From the NCBI RefSeq assembly GCF_900499075.1, contig NZ_UIHC01000010.1:1-64000 (forward strand): 64,000 nt of DNA, in the 5' to 3' direction. This document shows positions 1 to 8,363 of the stretch, piece by piece (the stretch's first letter is position 1; each line of letters starts with the position of its first letter). A program made the position numbers and the translations under genes. The DNA is from Roseinatronobacter ekhonensis (lineage in GTDB: Bacteria > Pseudomonadota > Alphaproteobacteria > Rhodobacterales > Rhodobacteraceae). The notes under the pieces were generated by a model that saw only the letters and a list, made by a program, of their open reading frames with translations, was not told where the DNA came from and made no database searches.

Positions 1-201
1 CTCAATCCAATTGAACGTCTTTGGGCGGTCTTGCACCATTATGTCACCCACAATCGCTACTACCGAAGTCAGAAGCAATTCGCCGACGCCATCCTTGCAT
101 TCATGCGTGAGACCATCCCGCAGGAATGGAAGAAATTCCGCGACAAGGTGTCAGATAACTTCCGCGTCATAACACACGAGAACTTTCGGGTTTTGGAGTA
201 G
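1..201 (+). CDS. IS630-family transposase, C-terminal 66 residues (cut by window edge)
   Basis: The reading frame is open from base 1 to a TAG at 199-201. It begins with LNPIERLW, the conserved C-terminal DDE-domain block of IS630/Tc1-type transposases that carries the last catalytic acidic residue (E in NPIE). The rest, rich in aromatic and basic residues, matches the usual tail of these enzymes. The start lies outside the window, so I cannot say whether the element is intact. I could not identify the terminal inverted repeat with confidence in the 85 bases that follow. Confidence 0.85.
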   Translation, partial: LNPIERLWAVLHHYVTHNRYYRSQKQFADAILAFMRETIPQEWKKFRDKVSDNFRVITHENFRVLE

Positions 202-257
202 AAGAAGTATAATAGAACGAATTGTTTATGGCGATTTCAGGTCTGGAAGTTGGCAAT

Positions 258-275
258 CGGGGGGCGCACCCCCCG
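258..275. terminator. GC hairpin between the transposase and the Hint gene
   Basis: A perfect 7-bp stem (CGGGGGG / CCCCCCG) closes a 4-base CGCA loop. It lies 12 bases past the stop of the Hint-domain gene (minus strand) and 57 bases past the transposase stop (plus strand). A run of six T follows on the plus strand, but 8 bases after the stem. It is plausible as a terminator for either neighbour; the spacing is not ideal. Confidence 0.45.
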
Positions 276-286
276 AAGCGCGTTTT

Positions 287-1021
287 TTAGTGTAGCCGTG
301 CCATGGGGACCATGTCCGATGCGCGCGCGGGAATCCGCCCAATCTTTGCAGCGAGCGACGGGTCTTGGCCGCGGGCTTGCAATTTTACCCAGCGCCGGAA
401 CTCTAGTGCCTGAGCGCGGGTCATGCGCGGGTAGCGACCGGGTCGGGCAAGCCGCGACGTGGTCCGCAGACCGTAGCACGACATAAGCGCAGAGCCGTCG
501 GTGTGGATGATTTCCTCTTGCGCAAAGGTCAGCATGTAGCTGGTCGCCTGTGCGGGAAGCGGCGCGCGAACGATCTCATTGTAGCCGTCCAGCAGCCCCG
601 CTTGTACCAGAAGGAACGGGTTCCCATAGCGCGCTTGGGCGAAGTCGCAGTCGAGCAGAACAAGCTGGCTGGGCAGAAGCGTGATGGCGCGGCGGTTTCC
701 AATGGCCCCTTTGGGCACATGCAGGGCTTGCGCAATCGAAGATTGGCGCGGGTCCGGCGTAACAGCGGTCGCGTCGATGCTTTCCAGCCTGCGCATGCCG
801 TGGTCGAAGGTCAGGACCATGTCGCCGGGTGCGAGGGTTTCAACCTTGCGCCAACCGGAATCCGTGGCCACCAAACGACCTGCCAGCAAGCCTTCGGCCA
901 AGCCGCCGAAATCGGGCAGGATGTGGTCCGTCGCGGCTGCGCTGGGCCAGACATCGCCCCGGTCTTGAATCGTGCAGTAACGTGCACTGGAACCAGTAAC
1001 CGTGTGAAGTGAGGTAAACAT
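287..1021 (-). CDS. Hint-domain protein
   Basis: A 244-residue protein. Its centre carries a Hedgehog/intein (Hint) module: GRLVATDSGWRKVETL, then PGDMVLTFDHG, and later HVPKGAIGNRR and LLPSQLVLL blocks. Such Hint proteins are abundant in Rhodobacteraceae, often as parts of secreted or self-processing proteins, but this family has no established job. The usual Cys at the splice junction is not seen; the corresponding stretch reads GLLAGRLVAT, so self-cleavage is doubtful. I chose the ATG at 1021 because GAGAGGA lies just upstream; a longer frame reaches 1156 but has no such site. A CtrA-like motif lies 54 bases upstream of the start. Confidence 0.8.
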   Translation of the reverse strand: MFTSLHTVTGSSARYCTIQDRGDVWPSAAATDHILPDFGGLAEGLLAGRLVATDSGWRKVETLAPGDMVLTFDHGMRRLESIDATAVTPDPRQSSIAQALHVPKGAIGNRRAITLLPSQLVLLDCDFAQARYGNPFLLVQAGLLDGYNEIVRAPLPAQATSYMLTFAQEEIIHTDGSALMSCYGLRTTSRLARPGRYPRMTRAQALEFRRWVKLQARGQDPSLAAKIGRIPARASDMVPMARLH

Positions 1022-1074
1022 CTGGTGTCCTCTCTTTGCGGTTGTGCCCCCCGACACGGGCGGCATATGCAGCA

Positions 1075-1092
1075 CGTTAACCAAGATTAACG
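1075..1092. promoter_or_regulatory. CtrA-like double TTAA motif upstream of the Hint gene
   Basis: The bases CGTTAAC-C-AAGATTAAC hold two TTAA half-sites six bases apart. The known CtrA box of alphaproteobacteria is TTAA-N7-TTAA(C), so the spacing here is one base short. The same 17-base string, with a single change in the middle, recurs at 56402-56418 in front of another uncharacterised gene. Confidence 0.4.
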
Positions 1093-1206
1093 GACGAAAT
1101 CGGGGACAAACTGAGGTATTTTCGGGAATTGTCGCCTTTGTTGTGCCGCAAAACACGACAGTGCCTGACTGGCTCTTGCAATTTAGGGTCGGGATTGCTT
1201 AGTCCT

Positions 1207-1223
1207 ACGCAATAATGTTGCGT
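1207..1223. promoter_or_regulatory. Perfect dyad, likely operator of the acyl-CoA ligase
   Basis: ACGCAA and TTGCGT form a perfect inverted repeat around a 5-base TAATG spacer, 54 bases before the ATG of the ligase gene. This size and position suit a TetR- or GntR-type repressor, the classes that commonly control fatty-acid ligases. A second perfect dyad, TGCATC-G-GATGCA, follows at 1235-1247. No cognate regulator is encoded nearby. Confidence 0.4.
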
Positions 1224-1276
1224 GCGCCTTGGGCTGCATCGGATGCACCGGCGCATTTCACACAGGGGAGGGGTCG

Positions 1277-2902
1277 ATGGGCTGGCTACAAGACGAAACC
1301 GGGTTGGAGAGATGCGCCGCGAACTACATGCCGCTGACGCCCTTGGCGCATTTGCGGCGTGCAGCGGACCTGTTTGCCGAGCGTGACGCCGTCCTTTATG
1401 GCACGGAGCGCCGCAGCTATGCCGAATATCACGCGCGGGTGTCGCGGCTTGCCTCGGCGCTGGCGGCGCGCGGGGTTGTGCCCGGCGATGTGGTGGCCAC
1501 GCTTTTACCCAATGTTCCAGCCCATGCAGAGGCGCATTTCGGTGTGCCCGCCTGCGGCGCCGTGTTGAACGCGATCAACACGCGGCTGGATGTAGACACG
1601 GTGCACTACACGCTTGGCCATGGTGGCGCAAAACTGCTTTTGGTTGATTCCGCGCTGCTTGATCTGGCCGAAGCAGCCTGCGCCATGTTGGAGAGCCCGC
1701 CCATTCTGGTCGAAGTGCCCGATGCGCAGGCGGGCATCACAGCAAGCGGCAAGCACCTAGCCTATGACGCGCTTTCGGCAGAGGGCGATCCGCATTTCGC
1801 GTGGATCATGCCGACCGATGAATGGGAAAGCATCGCGCTGAACTACACATCGGGCACGACAGGGCGCCCCAAAGGTGTGGTCTACCACCATAGAGGCGCG
1901 TATCTGTCCACGCTGTCGCAGCCTATTTCCTGGCAAATGACGCTGTTTCCCCGCTATCTGACCATCGTGCCAATGTTCCACTGCAACGCATGGTGCCACC
2001 CTTGGATGCTGCCCGCGATGGGCGGGGCGATGATCTGCCTGCGCGAGATCACTGCGGCGGGCGTGTATGATGCCATTGCCGATCAGGGCGCGACCCATCT
2101 GGCGGGCGCGCCAATCGTGTTGCAAACGATCATCAACGCAAAGGCGCACGAGCGCAAACGGTTCGATCATATCGTGCGGGTCTTTACCGCCGGTGCGCCC
2201 CCGCCTGCCGCAACGCTGGCGGCGATAGAACCTTTGGGCTTTGACGTGACGCAGGTTTACGGGCTGACCGAAACCTACGGCCCCGATACCGAATGCCTGT
2301 GGCATGACGGGTTCGATGACCTGACCGGCGACGACCGGGCAGAGGTCAAGGCCCGCACCGGGGTCGCCATGCCATTTATGGAGGACGTGACGGTCATGGA
2401 CCCCGACACGATGACTCCCGTGCCACGCAACGCGGCGGCCTTGGGCGAAATCATGCATCGCGGCAATGGTGTGATGAAAGGGTATTACAAGAACCCAGAG
2501 GCCACGGCGCAAGCCTTTGCGGGCGGCTGGTTCCATTCCGGTGACATCGCTTACCGGCACCCTGACGGCTATATCAAGATTGCAGATCGCGCCAAGGACA
2601 TCATCATCTCGGGCGGCGAGAACGTCTCTTCGGTAGAGGTTGAAGGCGTGCTTATGAAGCACCCCGCCGTGGCGCTGGCCGCCGTGGTGGCCAAACCCGA
2701 CGAGAAATGGGGCGAGGTGCCCTGTGCTTGCATCGAGCTGAAAGACGGGCAGGACGTGTCAGAGGCCGACCTGATCGCCTTTTGCCGTGAGCGTTTGGCA
2801 GGGTTCAAGACACCCAAGCGGGTGATTGTGCTGGACTTGCCCAAAACTTCGACCGGTAAGATCCAGAAATTCGAGCTGCGCGCACAGGTGCGTGATTTGT
2901 AA
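1277..2902 (+). CDS. AMP-forming short/medium-chain acyl-CoA ligase
   Basis: A 541-residue ANL-superfamily enzyme that would activate a carboxylic acid to its CoA thioester with ATP. It shows the P-loop-like LNYTSGTTGRPKGVV, the VYGLTETYGP block, the GWFHSGD motif and the C-terminal SGGENVSS hinge and KTSTGKIQK lysine motif. The VPMFHCNAWCHPW and AGAPPPAA stretches place it in the clade of short/medium-chain ligases that also contains DmdB, the methylmercaptopropionate-CoA ligase; the substrate cannot be told from sequence. The ATG at 1277 follows AGGGGAGGGG; a frame open from 1229 has no such site. A dyad operator candidate lies upstream. Confidence 0.9.
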   Translation: MGWLQDETGLERCAANYMPLTPLAHLRRAADLFAERDAVLYGTERRSYAEYHARVSRLASALAARGVVPGDVVATLLPNVPAHAEAHFGVPACGAVLNAINTRLDVDTVHYTLGHGGAKLLLVDSALLDLAEAACAMLESPPILVEVPDAQAGITASGKHLAYDALSAEGDPHFAWIMPTDEWESIALNYTSGTTGRPKGVVYHHRGAYLSTLSQPISWQMTLFPRYLTIVPMFHCNAWCHPWMLPAMGGAMICLREITAAGVYDAIADQGATHLAGAPIVLQTIINAKAHERKRFDHIVRVFTAGAPPPAATLAAIEPLGFDVTQVYGLTETYGPDTECLWHDGFDDLTGDDRAEVKARTGVAMPFMEDVTVMDPDTMTPVPRNAAALGEIMHRGNGVMKGYYKNPEATAQAFAGGWFHSGDIAYRHPDGYIKIADRAKDIIISGGENVSSVEVEGVLMKHPAVALAAVVAKPDEKWGEVPCACIELKDGQDVSEADLIAFCRERLAGFKTPKRVIVLDLPKTSTGKIQKFELRAQVRDL

Positions 2903-2968
2903 GCATCTGGTCATGGCGCGCGGCCTGGGATAGGGAATGGAAAACCCCGAAACCGGCCAAAGGGCGCC

Positions 2969-4003
2969 ATGACCGCGCTGGACAAGTATCGCAAACTGGA
3001 AGGGATCGGATTGTGGTCCGCGCGGGTCGAAGACCAGCGCCGCGAAGTCGTGGTCAATTTCGGCGATGCCACTTTGGTGATTTCCGACAGCCGCAGCATG
3101 CAGGTATTGTCTCATTGGTCCTTGCCAGCCGTGCGCAGGCACAATCCACGCGAACGGCCGGCGCTGTATAGCCCCGAAGGAGACGGGGCCGAGGTTCTGG
3201 AACTTGAAGATGATTGGCTGATCGACGCGTTGGAAGAGGTGCAGGCCGCGCTTGCCCCGCCCCGGCGGTGGCGCGACAGGCTGGGACCGCGCAGCTACGG
3301 CGTGTTGGGCCTGTTGACCCTTGCGGGTGTGGCGCTTGTTTTCCCGCCTGCGTTGAAACAGCACACGGCCGATGTGCTACCATGGACCACACGGCACGAG
3401 ATCGGCACGCGGCTTGCTGATGATCTGCAAAGCGGGGATACGGTTGCCTGTTCGGGTGCGCAGGGGCGCGCCGCGCTCGACGCGCTGCACCGCCAGGTGC
3501 TGGACCAACCGGTGGAATTGCGGGTGGTGCAAGGGACCGCGCGCCCGCGCGTCACAGGCTTTCCCGGCGGGGTCTATGTGATAGATGCGCGGCTTTTGGA
3601 CATGGCCGACAGCGCCGAAGCGCTGGCTGGCGCGCTGCTGCTGGCAGAGGCACGACTGCGCATTACCGATCCCGTGCGCCCGGTTCTGGATCATATCGGC
3701 ACGTTCCAGACCTTGGGGTTGCTGACATCTGGCGCTGTTCCGACCAGCGCTCTGACCGGCTACGCGGACGCGCATATCCGCGCGCCCGCACCCCTGCCCG
3801 AAGCGGCGACCCTGTTGTCGCGCTTTGCGGCGCTGGACCTTTCGTCGCGCCCGTTTGCCGACAATCCCGAACCGCTCGACCTCGATGCGGATGCGTTGCT
3901 TGCGGGCTTGCGTGCGGGCGACCCGATGGCAGGGCAGACCACAACCCGTGCGCTGCTGAGCGATGGTCAATGGGTCAGCTTGCAGAATATCTGCGCGTTC
4001 TAG
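2969..4003 (+). CDS. Membrane-anchored protein resembling a catalytically dead M48 peptidase
   Basis: A 344-residue protein with an N-terminal domain of about 95 residues, one membrane helix near residues 112-128 (SYGVLGLLTLAGVALVFPP) and a C-terminal domain. The C-terminal part follows the M48 peptidase pattern: FPGGVYVIDARLLD resembles the LPGG-x-Y-I-T strand, and LLAEARLRITDPVR (about 224-237) aligns with AHEIGHVAHRDPTR. Both zinc-binding His and the catalytic Glu of HExxH are therefore missing. By homology it belongs with Rhizobiales/Rhodobacterales M48-like proteins; by sequence it should not hydrolyse peptides. It starts 66 bases after the ligase gene, on the same strand, so the two may be cotranscribed. 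Confidence 0.75.
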   Translation: MTALDKYRKLEGIGLWSARVEDQRREVVVNFGDATLVISDSRSMQVLSHWSLPAVRRHNPRERPALYSPEGDGAEVLELEDDWLIDALEEVQAALAPPRRWRDRLGPRSYGVLGLLTLAGVALVFPPALKQHTADVLPWTTRHEIGTRLADDLQSGDTVACSGAQGRAALDALHRQVLDQPVELRVVQGTARPRVTGFPGGVYVIDARLLDMADSAEALAGALLLAEARLRITDPVRPVLDHIGTFQTLGLLTSGAVPTSALTGYADAHIRAPAPLPEAATLLSRFAALDLSSRPFADNPEPLDLDADALLAGLRAGDPMAGQTTTRALLSDGQWVSLQNICAF

Positions 4004-4058
4004 GGCTCTTCGGGCGAAAATCCGCGCGCGACTTGCCCTTTTCCAACATCTTTTTGTT

Positions 4059-4793
4059 TTAGCTGACCTCTTCAATCGCCCGGGCGATCAGGTTCAGACA
4101 GCGCGGCGATGAAAACCGGTGGTCTTCGTCCTTGACCAGTTCCAGCCGTAAGTCGGGGCAATCGGCATGCTCCATCAGGCGCAGCGGCACAGAGGTCGCG
4201 ACGGCGTCGTCCTTGGTGCCTTGCAACAACCGAACGGGAAACGGCAGGGGCAGGGGGCTGCGCAGCACAAGCTGGTCGCGCCCGTCCTCGAACAGCCGCC
4301 GGGTCAGGGTGTAGGGGGCGTCGTAGTCATTGAGCAGCGTCGTCTGGCCCTTCTCCAGGATCTCTGTGCGCTGGGCGTCGGTCAGGCCGGGCCACATGCT
4401 GTCCTCGGTAAAGTCCGGCGCGGCGGCAATCCCGACAAGTGCATGAACGCGCTGGGGCATGGCGCGCGCCAGCAGAAGCGCGATCCAGCCGCCCATGGAT
4501 GACCCAACCAGAACTTGCGGCCCCTCTGTCAGCGCACTGACCGCCGCCATCGCATCCGCCGCCCAATCGCCAATGCAGCCATCGGTGAACGCGCCAGAAC
4601 TTTCGCCATGCCCGGAATAGTCGAAGCGCAGGAAAGCGCGGCCTTGGCTGCGCGCCCAGTCCTCCAGCCAGACCGCCTTGGTGCCGGACATGTCCGACAT
4701 GAACCCGCCCAGAAACACAATTCCGGGGCCGGTGCCGTCGGTTTTGTGATAGGCCAGTTTGCGGCCCGTGTCGGTTGTCAGATAGTCAGCCAT
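4059..4793 (-). CDS. Alpha/beta hydrolase
   Basis: A 244-residue single-domain alpha/beta hydrolase. The nucleophile elbow is GSSMGGW, with Ser the expected nucleophile; DYSGHGESSG provides the usual HG-region signature and DEDHRFSS near the C-terminus carries the likely catalytic His. No signal peptide, so it is cytoplasmic. The family covers esterases and peptidases, and the substrate is unknown. Its ATG overlaps the end of the upstream MFS gene by 8 bases, so the two are translationally coupled; it may act on something the carrier moves. Confidence 0.85.
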   Translation of the reverse strand: MADYLTTDTGRKLAYHKTDGTGPGIVFLGGFMSDMSGTKAVWLEDWARSQGRAFLRFDYSGHGESSGAFTDGCIGDWAADAMAAVSALTEGPQVLVGSSMGGWIALLLARAMPQRVHALVGIAAAPDFTEDSMWPGLTDAQRTEILEKGQTTLLNDYDAPYTLTRRLFEDGRDQLVLRSPLPLPFPVRLLQGTKDDAVATSVPLRLMEHADCPDLRLELVKDEDHRFSSPRCLNLIARAIEEVS

Positions 4794-6081
4794 CGCCCAA
4801 TTCCTTCAATCCATACGCGACCCAAGCGCCGCCCAATGCCATCAGCGCGAACAGCGCCAGTGTCAGTTCCGCCCCGCCCAAGGCCGCCAAAGCGCCAAAG
4901 ACGCCGCTGGCCAGCAGAATCACGCCGATAACCGTGTTCGCAATCGCGGTATAGATCGCGCGGCGCTCGGGCGGGGCCATGTCAACGATATAGGTCGAGC
5001 GCCCCAGCCGCACGCCCTGATGCGCGACCATCAACCCGAAGAGCGCCAGCGGCATGGCCCAGACCGTGCCCGCCAGCCCGGCCACGCTGATCGCCAGCGC
5101 AAGCCCCATGGCTCCCGCGCCGATCACCCCTGTCAGCACCAACACCAGCCGCGAGGAGCGATCCGCCAGCCGCCCCCAGACATAGCTGGAAACCAGCGCC
5201 GCAACCGCCGCAGCCAGCACCAGCGCGCCCAAGCTTTGCAAGGCCGCGCTTTCCGATGCCAGCACGACGAACCATGGTGGCGCAAGTGCGGTTGCGGTCA
5301 GCAGCCCCCGTGCGATGATGAAACGGGCAAGGCCGCGATCTTCGCGCAGGTAGCGCAAGTTGGCTATAGCCGCCGCTGCGCCATTGCCGCCGCCTTCGGT
5401 TTCGCCCGGTTCTTCGCGCAGTCCGGCAAAGACCGCGCCCGCAAGAAACCATGCCAAGGCGGCAGCGATCAGCGCGCCCGCGACAATGGCAAAGCGCGCC
5501 TCTGCCAGCCAGATCAGTGCCAACGCGAAGGTGAACAAAACGCCCGCTGCCCATGTGCCCGCCAGCCCTGCAACCGTGCCGCGCTGACCTTTGGCGACGG
5601 TTTTGCCCAACACGTCTTTATAGGCGACCGACGCGGCCGAGCGCGATACCGCCAGCACCGCCAGCCCCAGCAGGATCAATATGCCTGCCGCGGCCCCTTG
5701 GGTGGTCAGCGCGGCGAGCGCAATGATCGCGGCGCCCAAGCCTTGCCCCAAAGCCGCGCCTGCCCATGCCCATTTGCGCCGTGCCATCGCCCGAATGCGC
5801 GCAGCGGTGAACAGCTGTGGCAGAAGCGCGCCCGCCTCGCGGATGGGCACCAGAAAGCCGATCATGGCCGCCGGTGCGCCCAGATAGGTCATCAGCCATG
5901 ACAGCACCAGTTTCGGGTCCACCAGCCCATCGGCGGATTTGTTCAGCCCCAAAGCCAACGCGTGACGCAGAAAGCTGCCCGGCTGCACCTTGCAGGCGGC
6001 GTCGGAGATGTCGCGGCAGACACGGCCCTCATCTTCGGAGGACAGCATGTCATAGGCGGTCTGGACGGCGGGGCGGGTCAT
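4786..6081 (-). CDS. MFS transporter
   Basis: A 431-residue integral membrane protein with about twelve hydrophobic segments. GLVDPKLVLSWLMTYLGAP starts the first helical pair, and YVWGRLADRSSRLVLV is the MFS-type loop with R/D/R charges. An N-terminal cytoplasmic stretch of about 45 residues precedes the first helix. The direction and substrate of transport cannot be inferred. It is the first gene of a two-gene unit with the alpha/beta hydrolase, and is divergent from thrS across a 116-base gap that must hold both promoters. Confidence 0.85.
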   Translation of the reverse strand: MTRPAVQTAYDMLSSEDEGRVCRDISDAACKVQPGSFLRHALALGLNKSADGLVDPKLVLSWLMTYLGAPAAMIGFLVPIREAGALLPQLFTAARIRAMARRKWAWAGAALGQGLGAAIIALAALTTQGAAAGILILLGLAVLAVSRSAASVAYKDVLGKTVAKGQRGTVAGLAGTWAAGVLFTFALALIWLAEARFAIVAGALIAAALAWFLAGAVFAGLREEPGETEGGGNGAAAAIANLRYLREDRGLARFIIARGLLTATALAPPWFVVLASESAALQSLGALVLAAAVAALVSSYVWGRLADRSSRLVLVLTGVIGAGAMGLALAISVAGLAGTVWAMPLALFGLMVAHQGVRLGRSTYIVDMAPPERRAIYTAIANTVIGVILLASGVFGALAALGGAELTLALFALMALGGAWVAYGLKELGDG

Positions 6082-6197
6082 TCATGCTCCTCTGGCTGCG
6101 TGCAACTTGACTTTCCCCGCGCCCAAGGTCAAACCCTGCGCCACATATAACCCGCAACCGGGCGTTCCGTGGGCGCCAAACAGACGAGGACCGGCTT

Positions 6198-8144
6198 ATG
6201 GCCCAGATTTCCCTGACATTTCCCGATGGCAATGCGCGTGACTATGATGCAGGCGTGACGGCCGCAGAGGTCGCAGACAGCATTTCCAAATCGCTGGGTA
6301 AAAAGGCCATTTCGGCAACGGTGAACGGCGTGCACTATGACCTGCAATGGCCGATCATGGGCGATGCCAGCATCGCCATTCACACCATGCAGGATGATGC
6401 CCAAGCGCTGGAGCTGATCCGCCACGATCTGGCGCATATCATGGCCCGCGCGGTGCAAGAGATCTGGCCGGATGTGAAAGTCACAATCGGCCCGGTGCGC
6501 GACAAGGGCTGGTTTTATGACTTTGACCGGGCGGAACCCTTCGTGCCCGAAGACCTCGCGCAGATCGAAGAGCGGATGCGCAAGATCATCAACGCACGAG
6601 AGGCTGTGCGCACCGAAGTCTGGGACCGCGCCCGCGCCATTCAGCACTACAAGGACGCGAATGAGCCGTTCAAGGTCGAACTGATCGACCGAATCCCCGA
6701 AGGCGAAGACCTGCGGATGTATTGGCATGGCGATTGGCAAGATCTGTGCCGTGGCCCCCATTTGCAGAACACCGGCCAAGTGCCGGGTGACGCATTCAAG
6801 CTGATGAGCATTGCAGGGGCCTATTGGCTGGGCGACAGCACGCGGCCCATGTTGCAGCGCATCTATGGCGTGGCGTTCAAAAACCGCAACGACCTGAAAG
6901 CGCATCTGACCATGCTGGAGGAAGCGGCCAAGCGCGACCACCGCCGCTTGGGCCGCGAGATGGACCTGTTTCATATGCAGGAAGAAGCGCCGGGGCAGAT
7001 TTTCTGGCACGCGAATGGCTGGAGCATCTACACCACGTTACAAGACTATATGCGCCGCCAGCAGCGCCGGGGCGGCTATGTCGAGGTGAATACGCCGCAG
7101 GTCGTGAACCGCAAGCTGTGGGAGGCATCCGGCCACTGGGACAATTACCAGGAAAACATGTTCATCGTCGAAGTGGACGAGGATCATGCGCGCGAGAAAA
7201 CCATCAACGCGCTGAAACCCATGAACTGCCCCTGCCATGTGCAGATTTTCAACGTGGGCCTGAAAAGCTACCGCGATCTGCCCTTGCGCATGGCCGAATT
7301 CGGGTCGTGCAACCGATATGAGCCATCGGGCGCGCTGCATGGTATCATGCGGGTGCGCGGTTTCACGCAGGATGATGCGCATATCTTCTGCACTGAGGCG
7401 CAGATCGAGGCGGAATCGAAGAAATTCATCGAGTTCTTGTCGGGCGTCTATGCCGATCTGGGCTTCACGCAATGGCGGATCAAACTGTCCACCCGGCCAG
7501 AACAGCGCATCGGGACCGAAGAAAGCTGGGATTACGCCGAGGACGCTTTGGCCAAGGCCGTGATCGCGGCGGGCCATAGCTACGAGATATTCGAGGGTGA
7601 GGGCGCGTTTTACGGCCCCAAGCTGGAATTCGTGCTGACCGATGCCATTGGCCGCGATTGGCAATGCGGCACGCTGCAAGTGGACCCGAACTTGCCCGAA
7701 CGTCTGGACGCCAGCTATATCGGGCAGGACGGCGAGAGGCATCGTCCCGTCATGCTGCACCGCGCCGTTCTGGGCAGTTTCGAGCGTTTCATCGGTATCC
7801 TGATCGAGAACTTCGCGGGCAAGCTGCCCCTGTGGTTGGCGCCGCGTCAGGTGGTTGTGGCGTCCATCGTGTCGGATGCGGATGACTACTGCCGCGAGGT
7901 GGTGGCGGCGTTGCAAGCCGCAGGGCTGCGCGCCGAGTTGGACCTGCGCAACGAGAAGATCAACTACAAGGTGCGCGAACATTCGCTTGGCAAAGTGCCG
8001 GTGATCTTGGCCGTGGGTGCGCGAGAGGTTGACGAGCGCACCGTGTCCGTGCGCCGCTTGGGCGACACCCGCACGCAGACGCAAACACTGGACGGGCTGG
8101 TGGCGGAACTTGTGGCAGAGGGCACAGCGCCGGATTTGCGGTAA
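6198..8144 (+). CDS. thrS: Threonyl-tRNA synthetase
   Basis: The 648-residue enzyme charges tRNA-Thr with threonine. The order is complete: an N-terminal TGS domain (about 1-62), the editing domain with the [11 protein letters not shown] zinc-site motif, and the class II catalytic core with [12 protein letters not shown] (zinc-binding Cys), [14 protein letters not shown] (motif 2) and [17 protein letters not shown] (motif 3). The C-terminal anticodon-binding domain ends with the typical ARE..R.V..RRLG sequence. GAGGA precedes the ATG. Length matches the family. No frameshift or missing motif is seen. Confidence 0.98.
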   Translation: MAQISLTFPDGNARDYDAGVTAAEVADSISKSLGKKAISATVNGVHYDLQWPIMGDASIAIHTMQDDAQALELIRHDLAHIMARAVQEIWPDVKVTIGPVRDKGWFYDFDRAEPFVPEDLAQIEERMRKIINAREAVRTEVWDRARAIQHYKDANEPFKVELIDRIPEGEDLRMYWHGDWQDLCRGPHLQNTGQVPGDAFKLMSIAGAYWLGDSTRPMLQRIYGVAFKNRNDLKAHLTMLEEAAKRDHRRLGREMDLFHMQEEAPGQIFWHANGWSIYTTLQDYMRRQQRRGGYVEVNTPQVVNRKLWEASGHWDNYQENMFIVEVDEDHAREKTINALKPMNCPCHVQIFNVGLKSYRDLPLRMAEFGSCNRYEPSGALHGIMRVRGFTQDDAHIFCTEAQIEAESKKFIEFLSGVYADLGFTQWRIKLSTRPEQRIGTEESWDYAEDALAKAVIAAGHSYEIFEGEGAFYGPKLEFVLTDAIGRDWQCGTLQVDPNLPERLDASYIGQDGERHRPVMLHRAVLGSFERFIGILIENFAGKLPLWLAPRQVVVASIVSDADDYCREVVAALQAAGLRAELDLRNEKINYKVREHSLGKVPVILAVGAREVDERTVSVRRLGDTRTQTQTLDGLVAELVAEGTAPDLR

Positions 8145-8174
8145 CATGCGGCAGAACCAATAAGGGGCGGCATC

Positions 8175-8354
8175 ATGTCTCTCGGATCATCCTCGGGCAG
8201 GGCTTTCGAGACAGGGATCGGGGCGGCCTTCTACGGTGTTTTGGTCCTGATCTCCGTGGTCTGGTGGGCCGCGCGCAGCTATCAAATTCGGAAGCAAGAG
8301 CGCGCGGAACAGGCCCGGGGGGCGGCGACCGAGGAGGATGGATGCAAGAGGTGA
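8175..8354 (+). CDS. 59-residue single-pass membrane protein
   Basis: A short frame starts with ATG 13 bases after AAGGGG and ends with TGA. It encodes a soluble N-terminus of about 13 residues, one hydrophobic helix (FYGVLVLISVVWWAA) and a charged tail rich in R, K and E. It begins 30 bases after thrS, on the same strand, so it can be read from the thrS transcript. I do not recognise the family. The ribosome site, composition (one helix followed by positive charges) and lack of overlap with a better gene support it, but it may be lineage-specific. Confidence 0.6.
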   Translation: MSLGSSSGRAFETGIGAAFYGVLVLISVVWWAARSYQIRKQERAEQARGAATEEDGCKR

Positions 8355-8363
8355 GCGCGCCGG

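Noticed and set aside
4004-4058. GGGC/GCCC hairpin with TTTT after the M48-like gene
   Set aside because: The stem is only four base pairs around a 19-base loop; too weak to call a terminator.
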